A stretch of DNA of 43,736 bases from Acidimicrobiales bacterium (GTDB taxonomy: Bacteria; Actinomycetota; Acidimicrobiia; Acidimicrobiales; Iamiaceae). The stretch spans positions 1 through 43,736 of the forward strand of contig JAOBWM010000114.1 in NCBI GenBank assembly GCA_025463365.1. The letters run 5' to 3'. Shown here one piece after another: positions 7,862 through 15,832 of this stretch. Every line of letters starts with the position of its first letter. Within the stretch, counting starts at the first letter, position 1. The translations under genes and the position numbers were made by a program. The notes below the pieces were generated by a model. That model was not told where the DNA came from and searched no databases. It saw nothing but the letters and a program-made list of their open reading frames with translations.

Positions 7862-9390
7862 GCCTGGGCCTTCAGCCGCGGGAAGAGCGGTTCGCCCTTC
7901 TCGACCGGGAGGCCGCCCGGGTAACCGCCCCATGCGGCGGCATCGGGCAGCCGCTGCTCGGCGGGCGAACCCGAGAGGCCGATGCGTCGCCAGATCTCGA
8001 CGCTCGCCCGGGTGAGCACGGGGCTGGCCAGGATCGCGACGATGCGCAGCACCTCCAGCGCGTCGCCGAGCACCGCATCGACCGCGGGGCCCGGCTCGAC
8101 CTTCCACGGTTCGGCCGCTTCGAGGGCGGCGTTGGTCTCGCGGATGAGCCTCCAGGTGGCGTCGAGCGCGGCCGAGGGCTGCACCGCCGTCCATGCCGCA
8201 GTGGTGTCGGCCAGCACCTCGACGGCCACCGCCGCGAGCGGGCTGTCGGGCTGGGGGGCCGGGCCGATGCCGTCGCACTTCTTGGCGACGACGGTGGCCA
8301 CCCGGCTGAGCAGGTTGCCGAGGTTGTTGGCCAGGTCCGCGTTGTACCGGGCGATGATCCCCTCGTAGCTGAAGTCCCCGTCGGGGCCGAAGGGCGTGTC
8401 GTGGGTGAAGTGGTGGCGGAACCCGTCGACGCCGACCTCGGCCACGAGATCGGCCGGGAAGATCTGGTTCAGGCTCGTCTTGCTCATCTTCTCGCCGCCG
8501 ACGAGGAGGTAGCCGTGGACGTCGATGTGCGCCGGCGGTTCCTCGCCGGCGGCCAGCAGCATCGCCGGCCAGTACACGCAGTGGAACCGCAAGATGTCCT
8601 TGCCGATGAGGTGGTGGACGTGGGGCCACCACTCGTCGAACCGCTGCTGGTCGGTGCCGTAACCGATGGCCGTGGCGTAGTTGATGAGCGCGTCGTACCA
8701 GACGTAGAAGACCTGTCGGTCGTCCCACGGGACGGGGACCCCCCAGTCGAGCGAGCTCCGGGTGATGGAGATGTCGTGCAAGCCGCCCTTGATGAGGCCG
8801 ATGGCCTCGTTGCGCTTGCCCTGCGGGTTGACCGGCGCCGGCTGGCGCTCGTACCAGTCGAGCAAGGGCTGCTCGAAGGCCGACAGCCGGAAGAACCAGT
8901 TCTCCTCCTCGAACCACTCGACGGGCCGGTTGTGGACCGGGTCGAGGCCCGGGCCGCCGTCGGGGTTGGGCGAGAGGTCGGCCTCCTCGTAGTAGGCCTC
9001 GCACGCCACGCAGTACCAGCCCGCGTAGGAGCCCTGGTAGATGTGGCCGTTGTCGTAGACCTTCTGCAGGAAGGCCTGCACGGCGATGGTGTGGTCCGGA
9101 TCGGTGGTGCGGATGAAGCGGTCGGGCACGATGTCGAGCGACGCCCACGTCTCCTGGAAGCGGGCCGCGGTGCGATCGGCCTGCTCCTGCGGAGTGATCC
9201 CGTTGGCCTCGGCCGAGCGGGCGATCTTCAGGCCGTGCTCGTCGGTACCGGTGAGGAAGAACACGTCGTCGCCGAGGAGCCGGTGCCAGCGGGCCAGGGC
9301 GTCAGCCATGACCGTCGTGTAGGCGTGCCCGATGTGGGGCACGTCGTTCACGTAGTAGATCGGCGTGGTCAGGAAGAACCGGTCGGACAC
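7858..9390 (-). CDS. metG: Methionine--tRNA ligase
   Basis: Class I aminoacyl-tRNA synthetase of 510 residues, the usual length for the short form. It has the HIGH motif (19-22), a connective peptide with a single CxxC (Cys127, Cys130) in GWYCVACEAYYEE, the KMSKT variant of KMSKS (301-305), and a C-terminal anticodon-binding helical domain. There is no C-terminal tRNA-binding appendage. The start is GTG at 9390, with TAGGGT 6 bases upstream (9397-9402) and no Shine-Dalgarno, implying a leaderless transcript. It is the first gene of a probable metG-tatD-rlpA-like-rsmA-ispE run. Confidence 0.97.
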   Translation of the reverse strand: MSDRFFLTTPIYYVNDVPHIGHAYTTVMADALARWHRLLGDDVFFLTGTDEHGLKIARSAEANGITPQEQADRTAARFQETWASLDIVPDRFIRTTDPDHTIAVQAFLQKVYDNGHIYQGSYAGWYCVACEAYYEEADLSPNPDGGPGLDPVHNRPVEWFEEENWFFRLSAFEQPLLDWYERQPAPVNPQGKRNEAIGLIKGGLHDISITRSSLDWGVPVPWDDRQVFYVWYDALINYATAIGYGTDQQRFDEWWPHVHHLIGKDILRFHCVYWPAMLLAAGEEPPAHIDVHGYLLVGGEKMSKTSLNQIFPADLVAEVGVDGFRHHFTHDTPFGPDGDFSYEGIIARYNADLANNLGNLLSRVATVVAKKCDGIGPAPQPDSPLAAVAVEVLADTTAAWTAVQPSAALDATWRLIRETNAALEAAEPWKVEPGPAVDAVLGDALEVLRIVAILASPVLTRASVEIWRRIGLSGSPAEQRLPDAAAWGGYPGGLPVEKGEPLFPRLKAQA

Positions 9391-9396
9391 CGGATC

Positions 9397-9451
9397 ACCC
9401 TAGCGAGGGCCCCCGAACCCCCGGCCTGGGGAATCGTCTCGTCGGTAGGGT
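9397..9451. promoter_or_regulatory. Divergent -10 boxes for metG and the VOC gene
   Basis: Two TAGGGT hexamers face outward: 9397-9402 on the minus strand, 6 bases before the metG GTG, and 9446-9451 on the plus strand, 6 bases before the VOC ATG. With this spacing transcription would begin at or next to each start codon. No clear -35 elements are visible. Confidence 0.55.
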
Positions 9452-9457
9452 CGGAGC

Positions 9458-9829
9458 ATGCGAGTGACGGGGTTCGATCACGTGGTCCTGGTGGTGTCCG
9501 ATGTCGAGCGCAGCGTGGCCTGGTACCACGACGAGCTCGGCCTGGAGGTGGAACGGATGGAGCAGTGGCGTGCCGGCGAGGTCCTGTTCCCATCGCTTCG
9601 CCTCTCACCCGACTCCATCATCGATGTGCTCGCCGGTGAGCGGACCGGGGAGAACGTCAACCACATCGCCGTCATCGTCGAGGACGCCGACCTCGATGCG
9701 CTCGCCGCGTCAGGACGCTTCGACGTCGCCGGCGGCCCCGCCGACCTGTTCGGTGCCCGCGGCCAGGGCCGCGGGCTCTACGTCCGTGACCCCGACGCCA
9801 ACCTCGTCGAGCTCCGCACCTACGCCTGA
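9458..9829 (+). CDS. VOC (glyoxalase/bleomycin-resistance superfamily) protein
   Basis: A 123-residue single VOC module. The paired beta-alpha-beta-beta-beta units give the expected metal ligands: FDHVVLVV (His8), NHIAVIVED (His69) and NLVELRTYA (Glu118). DPDANLVEL is the classic C-terminal signature. This fold serves dioxygenases, glyoxalases and fosfomycin-type resistance enzymes, and the substrate cannot be read from sequence. It starts at ATG with TAGGGT 6 bases upstream. Its last 120 bases are antisense to the 3' end of the converging glycosyltransferase gene. Confidence 0.88.
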   Translation: MRVTGFDHVVLVVSDVERSVAWYHDELGLEVERMEQWRAGEVLFPSLRLSPDSIIDVLAGERTGENVNHIAVIVEDADLDALAASGRFDVAGGPADLFGARGQGRGLYVRDPDANLVELRTYA

Positions 9830-11182
9830 CCGCGGCTCGCCGGCGCCCCACGCGGACCACGCACCGATCCCAACGAGGGCGAGACCGGCGAGGCGCGCCA
9901 CCGTGGGCGATCCCGGGAGCGGTGGTGCCCCGCCCCCCGGGTGGCGGGCGTAGGCGACGAGGAGGACGACGGACGCGGCGCCGAGCCCGGCCCGGGCCCG
10001 CCGGCTTCCTCCCAGCGCGGCCAACGGCAGGTAGATCGCGGCGTACCACGGCAGGATGTAGTCACCGAACGCCAAGGCCACCGTGCCGAGCACGACCGCG
10101 AGCGAGACCGCGTCGGGCCGGCCACCACTCCACCGCAGCCAGGCCACCCCGGCGGCCAGCACCGTGACGAGCAGCGCACCACGGGCCACAGCGATGCCGG
10201 TGTGGCCGATCGTCGCCGACGACCCACCATGCACCGCCACCACGGACCACAGCGACGCACGGGACGGGTTGTGGCCCCAGGATCCCAATGGCTCGAGCGC
10301 GGCACGCCCTCCCGCGACGGCGTAGCCCGCGGCGATCAGCGCGAGCGTCCCGGCGCCGAGGCGGAGCGCGCCGCGTCGATCGCCCGAGCGCCACCCGGCC
10401 ACCGCGAGCGCCGCGACCACCGGGAGCGCCAGCAGCTTCACGCAGCACCCCAGCGCGAGCACGAGCGCGGCGCGAGCCGGCCTCGACCGGCGCGCCAGGT
10501 CGACGCCGAAGAGCACCAAGGCGCCCACGAGCACGTCGTTGTGCCCACCGTTGACGGCCGCGACCATGACCGGCGACACCCCCACGAACAGGCCGAGCCA
10601 CGGTGGCACCGCCCGACGTCGGAGGTGGACGACCGCCGCCACGAGGGACGCGCCGGCGAGACCCTGGAAGCACAGGCGGGCCAGCAGGGGCGAACGCCCG
10701 AACGCCCGGGCCAGGACCGCCGAGAGGGCGGTGAAGGCCGGTCCGTAGACCGAGCGGGCGCCTCGCCAGCCCGACGACAGCTGCTGGAGGAACGGGTCGC
10801 CGGTGAAGTGGGCGGGAGCAACGACGTACGGGTTGGCGTGGTGGAACGTGACGATGCGGCCGTACATGGCGTACTGGTACAGGTCCCGGGAGCCGACCGG
10901 TCCGACGGCGACCGCGCCGATCACCACAGCGATCACGGCGAGGAGGACGGCGGACCACGACAGCGACGGGTCGCGCCGCTCGGCGCGCACCAGCGCGAGG
11001 TGGCCGACCACGACCGCGGCGAGCACCACCCACCGCCCGACGCCGACGACCCGTGCGTCGGTGGCGAGCCACGCGACCTCAGCCACGACCAGCACGACGA
11101 GAGCACCCTTCCGAAGGGTGCGATGGTTCGCGCAATCGATTCCGACGCGTCGAACGCTACCGAAGGATCGCGCTACCGTCAC
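9710..11182 (-). CDS. GT-C fold membrane glycosyltransferase (polyprenol-phosphate-sugar dependent, MptA/B-like)
   Basis: A 490-residue polytopic membrane protein with about 11-13 hydrophobic segments. An early external loop carries GPVGSRDLYQYAMYGRIV and HHANPYVVAP, resembling mycobacterial alpha-mannosyltransferases of the MptA/MptB and GT87 group, which use polyprenyl-phosphate sugars. VNGGHNDVLVGALVLFG and FGDYILPWYAAIYLPLA are further family-like segments. The start is GTG at 11182, overlapping the uracil-DNA glycosylase stop as GTGA. Its final 40 residues are hydrophilic, unlike the rest, and entirely antisense to the VOC coding region. They probably carry no conserved function. Acceptor and sugar are unknown. 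Confidence 0.78.
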   Translation of the reverse strand: MTVARSFGSVRRVGIDCANHRTLRKGALVVLVVAEVAWLATDARVVGVGRWVVLAAVVVGHLALVRAERRDPSLSWSAVLLAVIAVVIGAVAVGPVGSRDLYQYAMYGRIVTFHHANPYVVAPAHFTGDPFLQQLSSGWRGARSVYGPAFTALSAVLARAFGRSPLLARLCFQGLAGASLVAAVVHLRRRAVPPWLGLFVGVSPVMVAAVNGGHNDVLVGALVLFGVDLARRSRPARAALVLALGCCVKLLALPVVAALAVAGWRSGDRRGALRLGAGTLALIAAGYAVAGGRAALEPLGSWGHNPSRASLWSVVAVHGGSSATIGHTGIAVARGALLVTVLAAGVAWLRWSGGRPDAVSLAVVLGTVALAFGDYILPWYAAIYLPLAALGGSRRARAGLGAASVVLLVAYARHPGGGAPPLPGSPTVARLAGLALVGIGAWSAWGAGEPRSGVGAELDEVGVGVTDVEPAALAAGTEQVGGAAGDVEAS

Positions 11183-11877
11183 GGATCACCTGGGGCTACC
11201 GGGCGGACCCCTGCGCCGCGGTCCCTCGCCCGCGTCAACACCCGGTCCAACATGGCGGGAGTGAGCTTGCCGGTGAAGGTGTTCTGCTGGCTGACGTGGT
11301 AGCTGCACAAGATCGTGCGACCATCCGGTAGCGCGACCTCGAGGCCGTGGCCGAACGCAGGGCGGGGGCGGATGCCGAAGTACGAAGCGAGGCCCTGGTA
11401 GGCGAAGCCCCCCAGCACGAGGAACACGCGCGCCTTCGTGAGCAGCGCGAGCTCACGATCGAGGAACGGCCGGCAGCGATCGCGTTCCTGGATGGTCGGC
11501 TTGTTGGCCGGAGGTGCGCAGCGGACCGGGGCCGTGATCCAGGCGCCGGTGAGCTCGAGTCCGTCGTCGATCGAGGTGCTCGTCGGCTGGTTGGCGTACC
11601 CGGCCCGGTGGAGGGCGGCGTAGAGGAAGTCCCCGGAGCGGTCGCCGGTGAACATCCTCCCGGTGCGGTTGGCGCCGTGGGCGGCGGGCGCCAGGCCGAC
11701 GATCACGAGGGTCGCGTCCGGGTCGCCGAACCCCGGCACCGGCCTGGCCCAGTAGTCGTCCTCTCGGAACGATGCCCGCTTCTCGACGCCCACCTGCTCG
11801 CGCCACGCAACCAGGCGCGGGCACGCCCGGCACGACACCACGTCGTCGTGCACCTGTTCGAGCGAGTCGCCGGCCAT
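11179..11877 (-). CDS. Family 5 (UDGb-type) uracil-DNA glycosylase with Fe-S cluster
   Basis: Base-excision repair enzyme removing uracil and other deaminated bases from DNA. The 232-residue protein has four cysteines suited to a [4Fe-4S] cluster (Cys16, Cys19, Cys120, Cys135). The active-site motif GLAPAAHGANRTGRMFTGD (61-79) has alanine where families 1 and 4 have a catalytic acid, typical of family 5. The second motif is HVSQQNTFTGKLT (from 194). I start at ATG 11877; upstream in-frame codons overlap the divergent phosphomutase promoter. It is coupled to the downstream glycosyltransferase by GTGA. Confidence 0.92.
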   Translation of the reverse strand: MAGDSLEQVHDDVVSCRACPRLVAWREQVGVEKRASFREDDYWARPVPGFGDPDATLVIVGLAPAAHGANRTGRMFTGDRSGDFLYAALHRAGYANQPTSTSIDDGLELTGAWITAPVRCAPPANKPTIQERDRCRPFLDRELALLTKARVFLVLGGFAYQGLASYFGIRPRPAFGHGLEVALPDGRTILCSYHVSQQNTFTGKLTPAMLDRVLTRARDRGAGVRPVAPGDP

Positions 11878-11916
11878 CAGGTCATCCTCGCCGATGGGAC
11901 CGGGACCGGCCGCCGG

Positions 11917-11922
11917 TAGATT
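11917..11922 (+). promoter_or_regulatory. -10 box of the phosphomutase operon
   Basis: TAGATT lies 10 bases before the ATG at 11933. No Shine-Dalgarno lies between, so the mRNA would be leaderless or nearly so. Confidence 0.45.
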
Positions 11923-11932
11923 GTCCCGGCCC

Positions 11933-12601
11933 ATGGCTGCCACCACCTCCCGCAAGCGCGCCACCAAGGCCGCGCCCACCACCACGCTCGTGCTCCTCGT
12001 GCGCCACGGCCAGACGCCCACCACCGGCGCGTCCCTGCCTGGCCGGGCTCCCGGCCTGCATCTTGCCGAAGCCGGCCTTGCCCAGGCCCAGGCGGCCGCC
12101 GACCGCATCGGCGGGCTGAAGGAGGTGGATGCCGTCTACGCGTCGCCGCTCGAACGGACCCGCGAGACCGCGGCCCCGATCGGCAAGGCCGCCGGCCAGC
12201 GGGTGAAGGCGGACAAGGGGCTGCTCGAGTGTGACTTCGGCGAGTGGACCGGCGCGCAGCTCGCCGACCTCCGCAAGAAGAAGGAGTGGGACACCGTCCA
12301 GCGCTACCCGAGCGGGTTCCGGTTCCCCGGCGGCGAGTCGTTCCCCGAGATGCAGACCCGCATGGTCTCCACCCTCGACCGCCTCGGGTCCGCCCACCGG
12401 GGCAAGACGATCGTGGCCGTGTCCCACGCGGACCCGATCAAGGCGGCGGTCGCCCATGCCCTCGGCACCCACCTCGACCTGTTCCAGCGGATCGTCATCT
12501 CACCGTGCTCGATCACCGCGATCCTGCAGACGCCCGGCGGGCCGGTGGTGCTCGCCGTGAACTCCACCGGCGACGACCTCAAGGCGCTGGTGCCGTCGTG
12601 A
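11933..12601 (+). CDS. MSMEG_4193-type histidine phosphatase (putative phosphomutase)
   Basis: Histidine phosphatase superfamily protein of 222 residues. The catalytic LVRHGQT (Arg24, His25, Gly26), the ASPLERTRETA segment, Glu99 in LLECDFGEW, and the second catalytic histidine in VAVSHADP (His165) are all present, so it should be active. The substrate is unknown. It heads a trio followed by DUF3090 and an SCO1664-family protein; the same three families lie together in many actinobacteria, including mycobacteria next to mycothiol gene mshC. Junctions are overlapping (GTGA here), implying co-translation. I use ATG at 11933 because an upstream in-frame ATG (11894) falls ahead of the likely -10. 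Confidence 0.9.
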   Translation: MAATTSRKRATKAAPTTTLVLLVRHGQTPTTGASLPGRAPGLHLAEAGLAQAQAAADRIGGLKEVDAVYASPLERTRETAAPIGKAAGQRVKADKGLLECDFGEWTGAQLADLRKKKEWDTVQRYPSGFRFPGGESFPEMQTRMVSTLDRLGSAHRGKTIVAVSHADPIKAAVAHALGTHLDLFQRIVISPCSITAILQTPGGPVVLAVNSTGDDLKALVPS

Positions 12602-13080
12602 CCACCCACGAGTTCTCGAACCTCGGCCGCTTCGCACCGGGCGCCATCGGCGAACCCGGCCACCGGGTCTTCTACCTCCAGGCCTTCGCCGACGGCACCG
12701 AGGTCGCGGTGAAGTGCGAGAAGCAGCAGGCCCAGGCCCTCGCCGACCACCTCGTGAAGCTGCTCGCCGATCTTCCGGGGACCGACGACCCCGTCCCGCC
12801 GGCCGAGGCCCTTCCTCCGAGCGACCTGTCGTGGGCCGTGGGTTCGATCAGCATCGGCGTCGACCGAGCTGACAACCGGATCGTCGTGCTGCTCGAGGAG
12901 TTCGTCGACCCGGAGGAGCCCGACCCTGATCCCGGGCGCATGCGGATCCACCTCACGCGCGAGCAGGTGCGCGCCTACGCCGGCCAGGTCGACATCTTGC
13001 TCGCCACCAGCCGTCCCCTCTGCCGGCTGTGCGAGCAGCCGATCGATCCCGACGGTCATGCCTGCCCCCGACTCAACTGA
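12598..13080 (+). CDS. DUF3090 family protein
   Basis: A 160-residue soluble protein of unknown function, recognised by its FNLGRFAPGAIGEPGxRVFYLQ-like N-terminus (here FSNLGRFAPGAIGEPGHRVF) and the segments VKCEKQQAQALADHL and WAVGSISIGVD. The last 20 residues hold CRLCEQPIDPDGHAC, a CxxC plus a further cysteine suggesting a small zinc-binding knuckle. The start is GTG overlapping the upstream stop. It overlaps the next gene by 23 bases. Conserved linkage to the flanking phosphatase and kinase-like protein suggests one pathway or complex. Confidence 0.92.
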   Translation: MTTHEFSNLGRFAPGAIGEPGHRVFYLQAFADGTEVAVKCEKQQAQALADHLVKLLADLPGTDDPVPPAEALPPSDLSWAVGSISIGVDRADNRIVVLLEEFVDPEEPDPDPGRMRIHLTREQVRAYAGQVDILLATSRPLCRLCEQPIDPDGHACPRLN

Positions 13081-13978
13081 CGCCACCACGGCCGACCACC
13101 TCGCGATGTTGGCGTCGGCCGACCTCGTGATCGAGGGCCGCATGCCGTGGAGCTCCAACGCCACGTTCCTCTGCGAGCTGTGGCCGGGCGGCAGCCGTCC
13201 CGATGCCGGCGTGGCCGACCAGATCACCGAGGACGCCGGCGAGCCCGACGATGCCGGGGTCGATCCCGACGAGTGGGACGAGGACTGGGACGAGGCCGAC
13301 GAGGGCGACGAGGCCGAGGAGCCCGACCGCGCCCACGACCTCGACGGGCGCTCGAAGCCCCCCACCCGGTTGCCCGGCACGGGCGGTCCGCTCGGCCGGG
13401 CGATCTACAAGCCCCACCAGGGCGAGCGGCCGCTGTGGGACTTCCCCGACGGGCTCTACCGACGCGAGGCCGGCGCCTTCCAGCTCGCGTCTGCCCTCGG
13501 CTGGGACTGCATCCCGCCCACGATCGTGCGCGACGGCCCGTTCGGCCCCGGCTCGGTCCAGCTGTTCATCGACGCCGACTTCGACCAGCACCACTTCACG
13601 TTGGTCGAGGACGAAGCCAACCACCCCCAGCTCCGGCGGATGTGCGCCTTCGACATCGTGGCCAACAGCACCGACCGCAAGGGCGGCCACGTCCTCGTCG
13701 ATCCCGCCGGCCACCTGTGGGGCATCGACAACGGCCTGTGCCTGCACGCCGAGTTCAAGCTGCGCACGGTGATCTGGGAGTTCGCCCTCGAACCGCTGCC
13801 GGCTGAGCTCGCGGACGACCTCGCCGCCTTCGTCGAGGCCCCGCTCCCCGACGACCTGTGCGCGATCCTCGACCCGTTCGAGCGCGATGCGCTGCACCAG
13901 CGGGCCCGAGCCCTGCTCGCCGAGGGCCGGTTCCCCACGGACCCAACCGGCCGCCGGTACCCCTGGCCCCTCGTCTAG
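13058..13978 (+). CDS. SCO1664 family PI3/4-kinase-like protein with acidic insertion
   Basis: A 306-residue protein of the SCO1664 family, distantly related to PI3/4-kinase and HipA-like folds. A nucleotide-binding lysine is likely in AIYKPHQGERPLWDFP (Lys118). The catalytic loop resembles FDIVANSTDRKGGH (Asn203, Asp206), and a DFG-like metal motif is GIDNGLCLH (Asp224). Residues about 57-96 form an insertion very rich in Asp and Glu (DEWDEDWDEADEGDEAEE) where relatives usually pass directly to the glycine-flanked strand; this may be a flexible acidic loop. The gene overlaps DUF3090 by 23 bases. Kinase activity is inferred, substrate unknown. Confidence 0.86.
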   Translation: MPAPDSTDATTADHLAMLASADLVIEGRMPWSSNATFLCELWPGGSRPDAGVADQITEDAGEPDDAGVDPDEWDEDWDEADEGDEAEEPDRAHDLDGRSKPPTRLPGTGGPLGRAIYKPHQGERPLWDFPDGLYRREAGAFQLASALGWDCIPPTIVRDGPFGPGSVQLFIDADFDQHHFTLVEDEANHPQLRRMCAFDIVANSTDRKGGHVLVDPAGHLWGIDNGLCLHAEFKLRTVIWEFALEPLPAELADDLAAFVEAPLPDDLCAILDPFERDALHQRARALLAEGRFPTDPTGRRYPWPLV

Positions 13979-14033
13979 CGGTCACCGAACGGTCCGGTCC
14001 CGTGGTCGGGCGACGGGCCAGGATGGTCGGGCC

Positions 14034-14786
14034 ATGACCACCCCCGATTCGTTCCGGACCCTGCTCACCACGGGGGTGCCCCGCGTGGCGGTGCCCTTCA
14101 CCGATGGGACCTCGGACGAGGAGCTGCTCGAGGCCATCGGAGCCGGGCTCGACGTGGCCGAGATCCGCATCGACCTCTTCGCCACCACCGAGCCTGCCGT
14201 GGTGCTCGAACAGGTGCAGCGCTTGGGCGCCGCACCCACGCTCGCCACGATCCGCAGCGCCGCCGAGGGCGGCGGCTGGACCGGCACCGACGCCGACCGG
14301 CTGCGCCTGTTCGAGGTCGTGCTCCCGACCGTCGACGCCATCGACATCGAGCTCTCGTCCCGCGCGATCCTCGCCGAGGTGATCGCGGCGGCGAGGACCG
14401 CCGGCAAGCCCGTGATCGTGTCGAGCCACGACTTCGCGCGGACCCCACCGCTGGAGGATCTCGAGGGCTTCGTCGCGGACGCGCGTGCCGCCGGAGCCGA
14501 CTTCGCGAAGGTCGCGACCCTCGCGCAGGAGCCGGCCGACCTGGCGACGCTCGCCGCTCTCACGATCGGCCATGCGGGCGACGGACTGATCGCGGTGGGC
14601 ATGGGCGAGCTGGGCCCGGCATCGCGGATCTTCCTCCCCATCCTGGGCTCGGCCCTCACCTACGCGGCGGGGCGCCAGCAGCTGGTGTCGGGCCAACTCA
14701 GCCTGGCCGACACCGTGGCGGCATTGGCCGATCTCTCCCCGACCTACGCCGCGGCAGGCGACGAACGGCACACCCCCGAACCTTGA
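14034..14786 (+). CDS. aroD: Type I 3-dehydroquinate dehydratase
   Basis: Third shikimate-pathway enzyme, dehydrating 3-dehydroquinate through a Schiff base. The 250-residue TIM barrel shows EIRIDLF (Glu43), the proton-shuttling histidine in VSSHDFARTPP (His132) and the Schiff-base lysine in ADFAKVATLA (Lys159). MGELGPASRIFLPILGSALTYA lines the substrate site near the C-terminus. Most actinobacteria use the unrelated type II enzyme (AroQ), so type I is less usual. The ATG at 14034 is preceded only weakly by GG-rich sequence. Its stop codon lies inside a palindrome ahead of the next gene. Confidence 0.92.
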   Translation: MTTPDSFRTLLTTGVPRVAVPFTDGTSDEELLEAIGAGLDVAEIRIDLFATTEPAVVLEQVQRLGAAPTLATIRSAAEGGGWTGTDADRLRLFEVVLPTVDAIDIELSSRAILAEVIAAARTAGKPVIVSSHDFARTPPLEDLEGFVADARAAGADFAKVATLAQEPADLATLAALTIGHAGDGLIAVGMGELGPASRIFLPILGSALTYAAGRQQLVSGQLSLADTVAALADLSPTYAAAGDERHTPEP

Positions 14787-14801
14787 CATGATTTGATGTC
14801 A
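14783..14801 (+). promoter_or_regulatory. Palindrome with embedded TTGACA upstream of the diiron oxygenase
   Basis: TGACAT and ATGTCA form an inverted repeat with a 6-base spacer (14784-14801). A consensus -35 hexamer TTGACA (14783-14788) overlaps its left arm. This looks like an operator covering a promoter. No convincing -10 box was found 16-18 bases downstream. Confidence 0.5.
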
Positions 14802-14847
14802 CATGCGACGCTGACCAGGTCCCGTCGCATCCCGGAGGTTCCCTCGC

Positions 14848-15828
14848 ATGACGGCCACGCTCGCTCCCATCTCCGCCACGGCCCCGAAGCCCGAGAGCCG
14901 GCTGCACCAGCTGGTGCCGCGGCTCAACCGCCAGTCCGTCGAGAAGCACAGCGACGCCTACGCCGACATCGACTGGGACAGCCCCGAGCTCGCCATCGGC
15001 GCCGACGATCCCCGCTGCGGCCTGTTCGCGTTCGACCCGCTGGCCCAGACCGACTGGTACCGGGCCCAGACGCCCGAGGTCCAGGCCCGCATCGGCCTGC
15101 ACCGCGTGTGCGCGGCGTTCAAGGTCGGCATGCAGTTCGAGAACCTGCTGCAGCGGGGCCTCCTCTCCTACGCGTTCCGGCTGCCCAACGGCGCACCGGA
15201 GTACCGCTACCTCCACCACGAGATCATCGAGGAGTCGCAGCACTCGCTCATGTTCCAGGAGCTGGTCAACCGCAGCGAGATGCCCGTGAAGGGCATGCCC
15301 TTGTGGCTGCGCCTGGTCGCGCCGCCGTCCGTCACGGTCATCCAGCGCCTGCTCCCGGAGCTCTTCTTCTTCCTCGTGCTCGGCGGCGAGGACCCGGTCG
15401 ACCACCTGCAGCGCCGCCAGCTCCGCGAGGGCACGACGCACCCGCTCGTCGAGACGATCATGAAGATCCACGTCAGCGAGGAGGCCCGCCACATCGCCTT
15501 CGCCCGGACCTACCTCAAGGACCTCGTACCGACGCTCTCAGGGATCCGTCGCCACATGCTCGCCGTACGGGTCCCGCTCGTGCTCTGGATCATGGCTCCG
15601 CTGATGGTCGACCCCACGCGGGAACTGCATCGCCACCATGGGGTGCCCAACGCGGTGCTCCGCCAGGCCCGCACCAGCCCCGACGGGCGCCAGCTGCGGA
15701 AGGATTCGGTCGCCAAGCTTCGCCGCCTCTGCCGCGAGCTCGGCCTCATCACCCCGGTCGCCCGCTTCGCATGGAAGCGCGTGGGCCTCTGGTCGTCCGA
15801 CAGCGGGGAACCGGCCCCGGCCGTCTGA
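14848..15828 (+). CDS. AurF-like diiron oxygenase
   Basis: A 326-residue protein of the AurF (p-aminobenzoate N-oxygenase) diiron superfamily. Metal ligands expected in a four-helix bundle are visible: Glu98 (QFENLLQ), the E-x3-H pair Glu128/His132 in IIEESQHSLM, Glu202 (VETIMKIH), and the second E-x3-H Glu211/His215 in SEEARHIAF. Family members oxygenate amines or unactivated carbons in secondary metabolism or lipid modification. The neighbours do not specify a substrate. The ATG has GGAGG (14834-14838) 9 bases upstream, one of the few clear Shine-Dalgarno sites here. Its stop is 4 bases from the stop of the convergent MerR-like gene. Confidence 0.85.
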   Translation: MTATLAPISATAPKPESRLHQLVPRLNRQSVEKHSDAYADIDWDSPELAIGADDPRCGLFAFDPLAQTDWYRAQTPEVQARIGLHRVCAAFKVGMQFENLLQRGLLSYAFRLPNGAPEYRYLHHEIIEESQHSLMFQELVNRSEMPVKGMPLWLRLVAPPSVTVIQRLLPELFFFLVLGGEDPVDHLQRRQLREGTTHPLVETIMKIHVSEEARHIAFARTYLKDLVPTLSGIRRHMLAVRVPLVLWIMAPLMVDPTRELHRHHGVPNAVLRQARTSPDGRQLRKDSVAKLRRLCRELGLITPVARFAWKRVGLWSSDSGEPAPAV

Positions 15829-15832
15829 CCGC

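Noticed and set aside
5437-7924. Long plus-strand frames of about 500 and 680 codons
   Set aside because: They run antisense through rsmA, the RlpA-like gene and tatD, all secure; the Gly/Arg or Val-Val-Gly runs mirror the Thr-rich linker.
14768-14847. Complete promoter with -10 box before the AurF-like gene
   Set aside because: TTGACA is consensus, but no TANNNT occurs at a suitable distance, so only the palindrome and -35-like element are reported.
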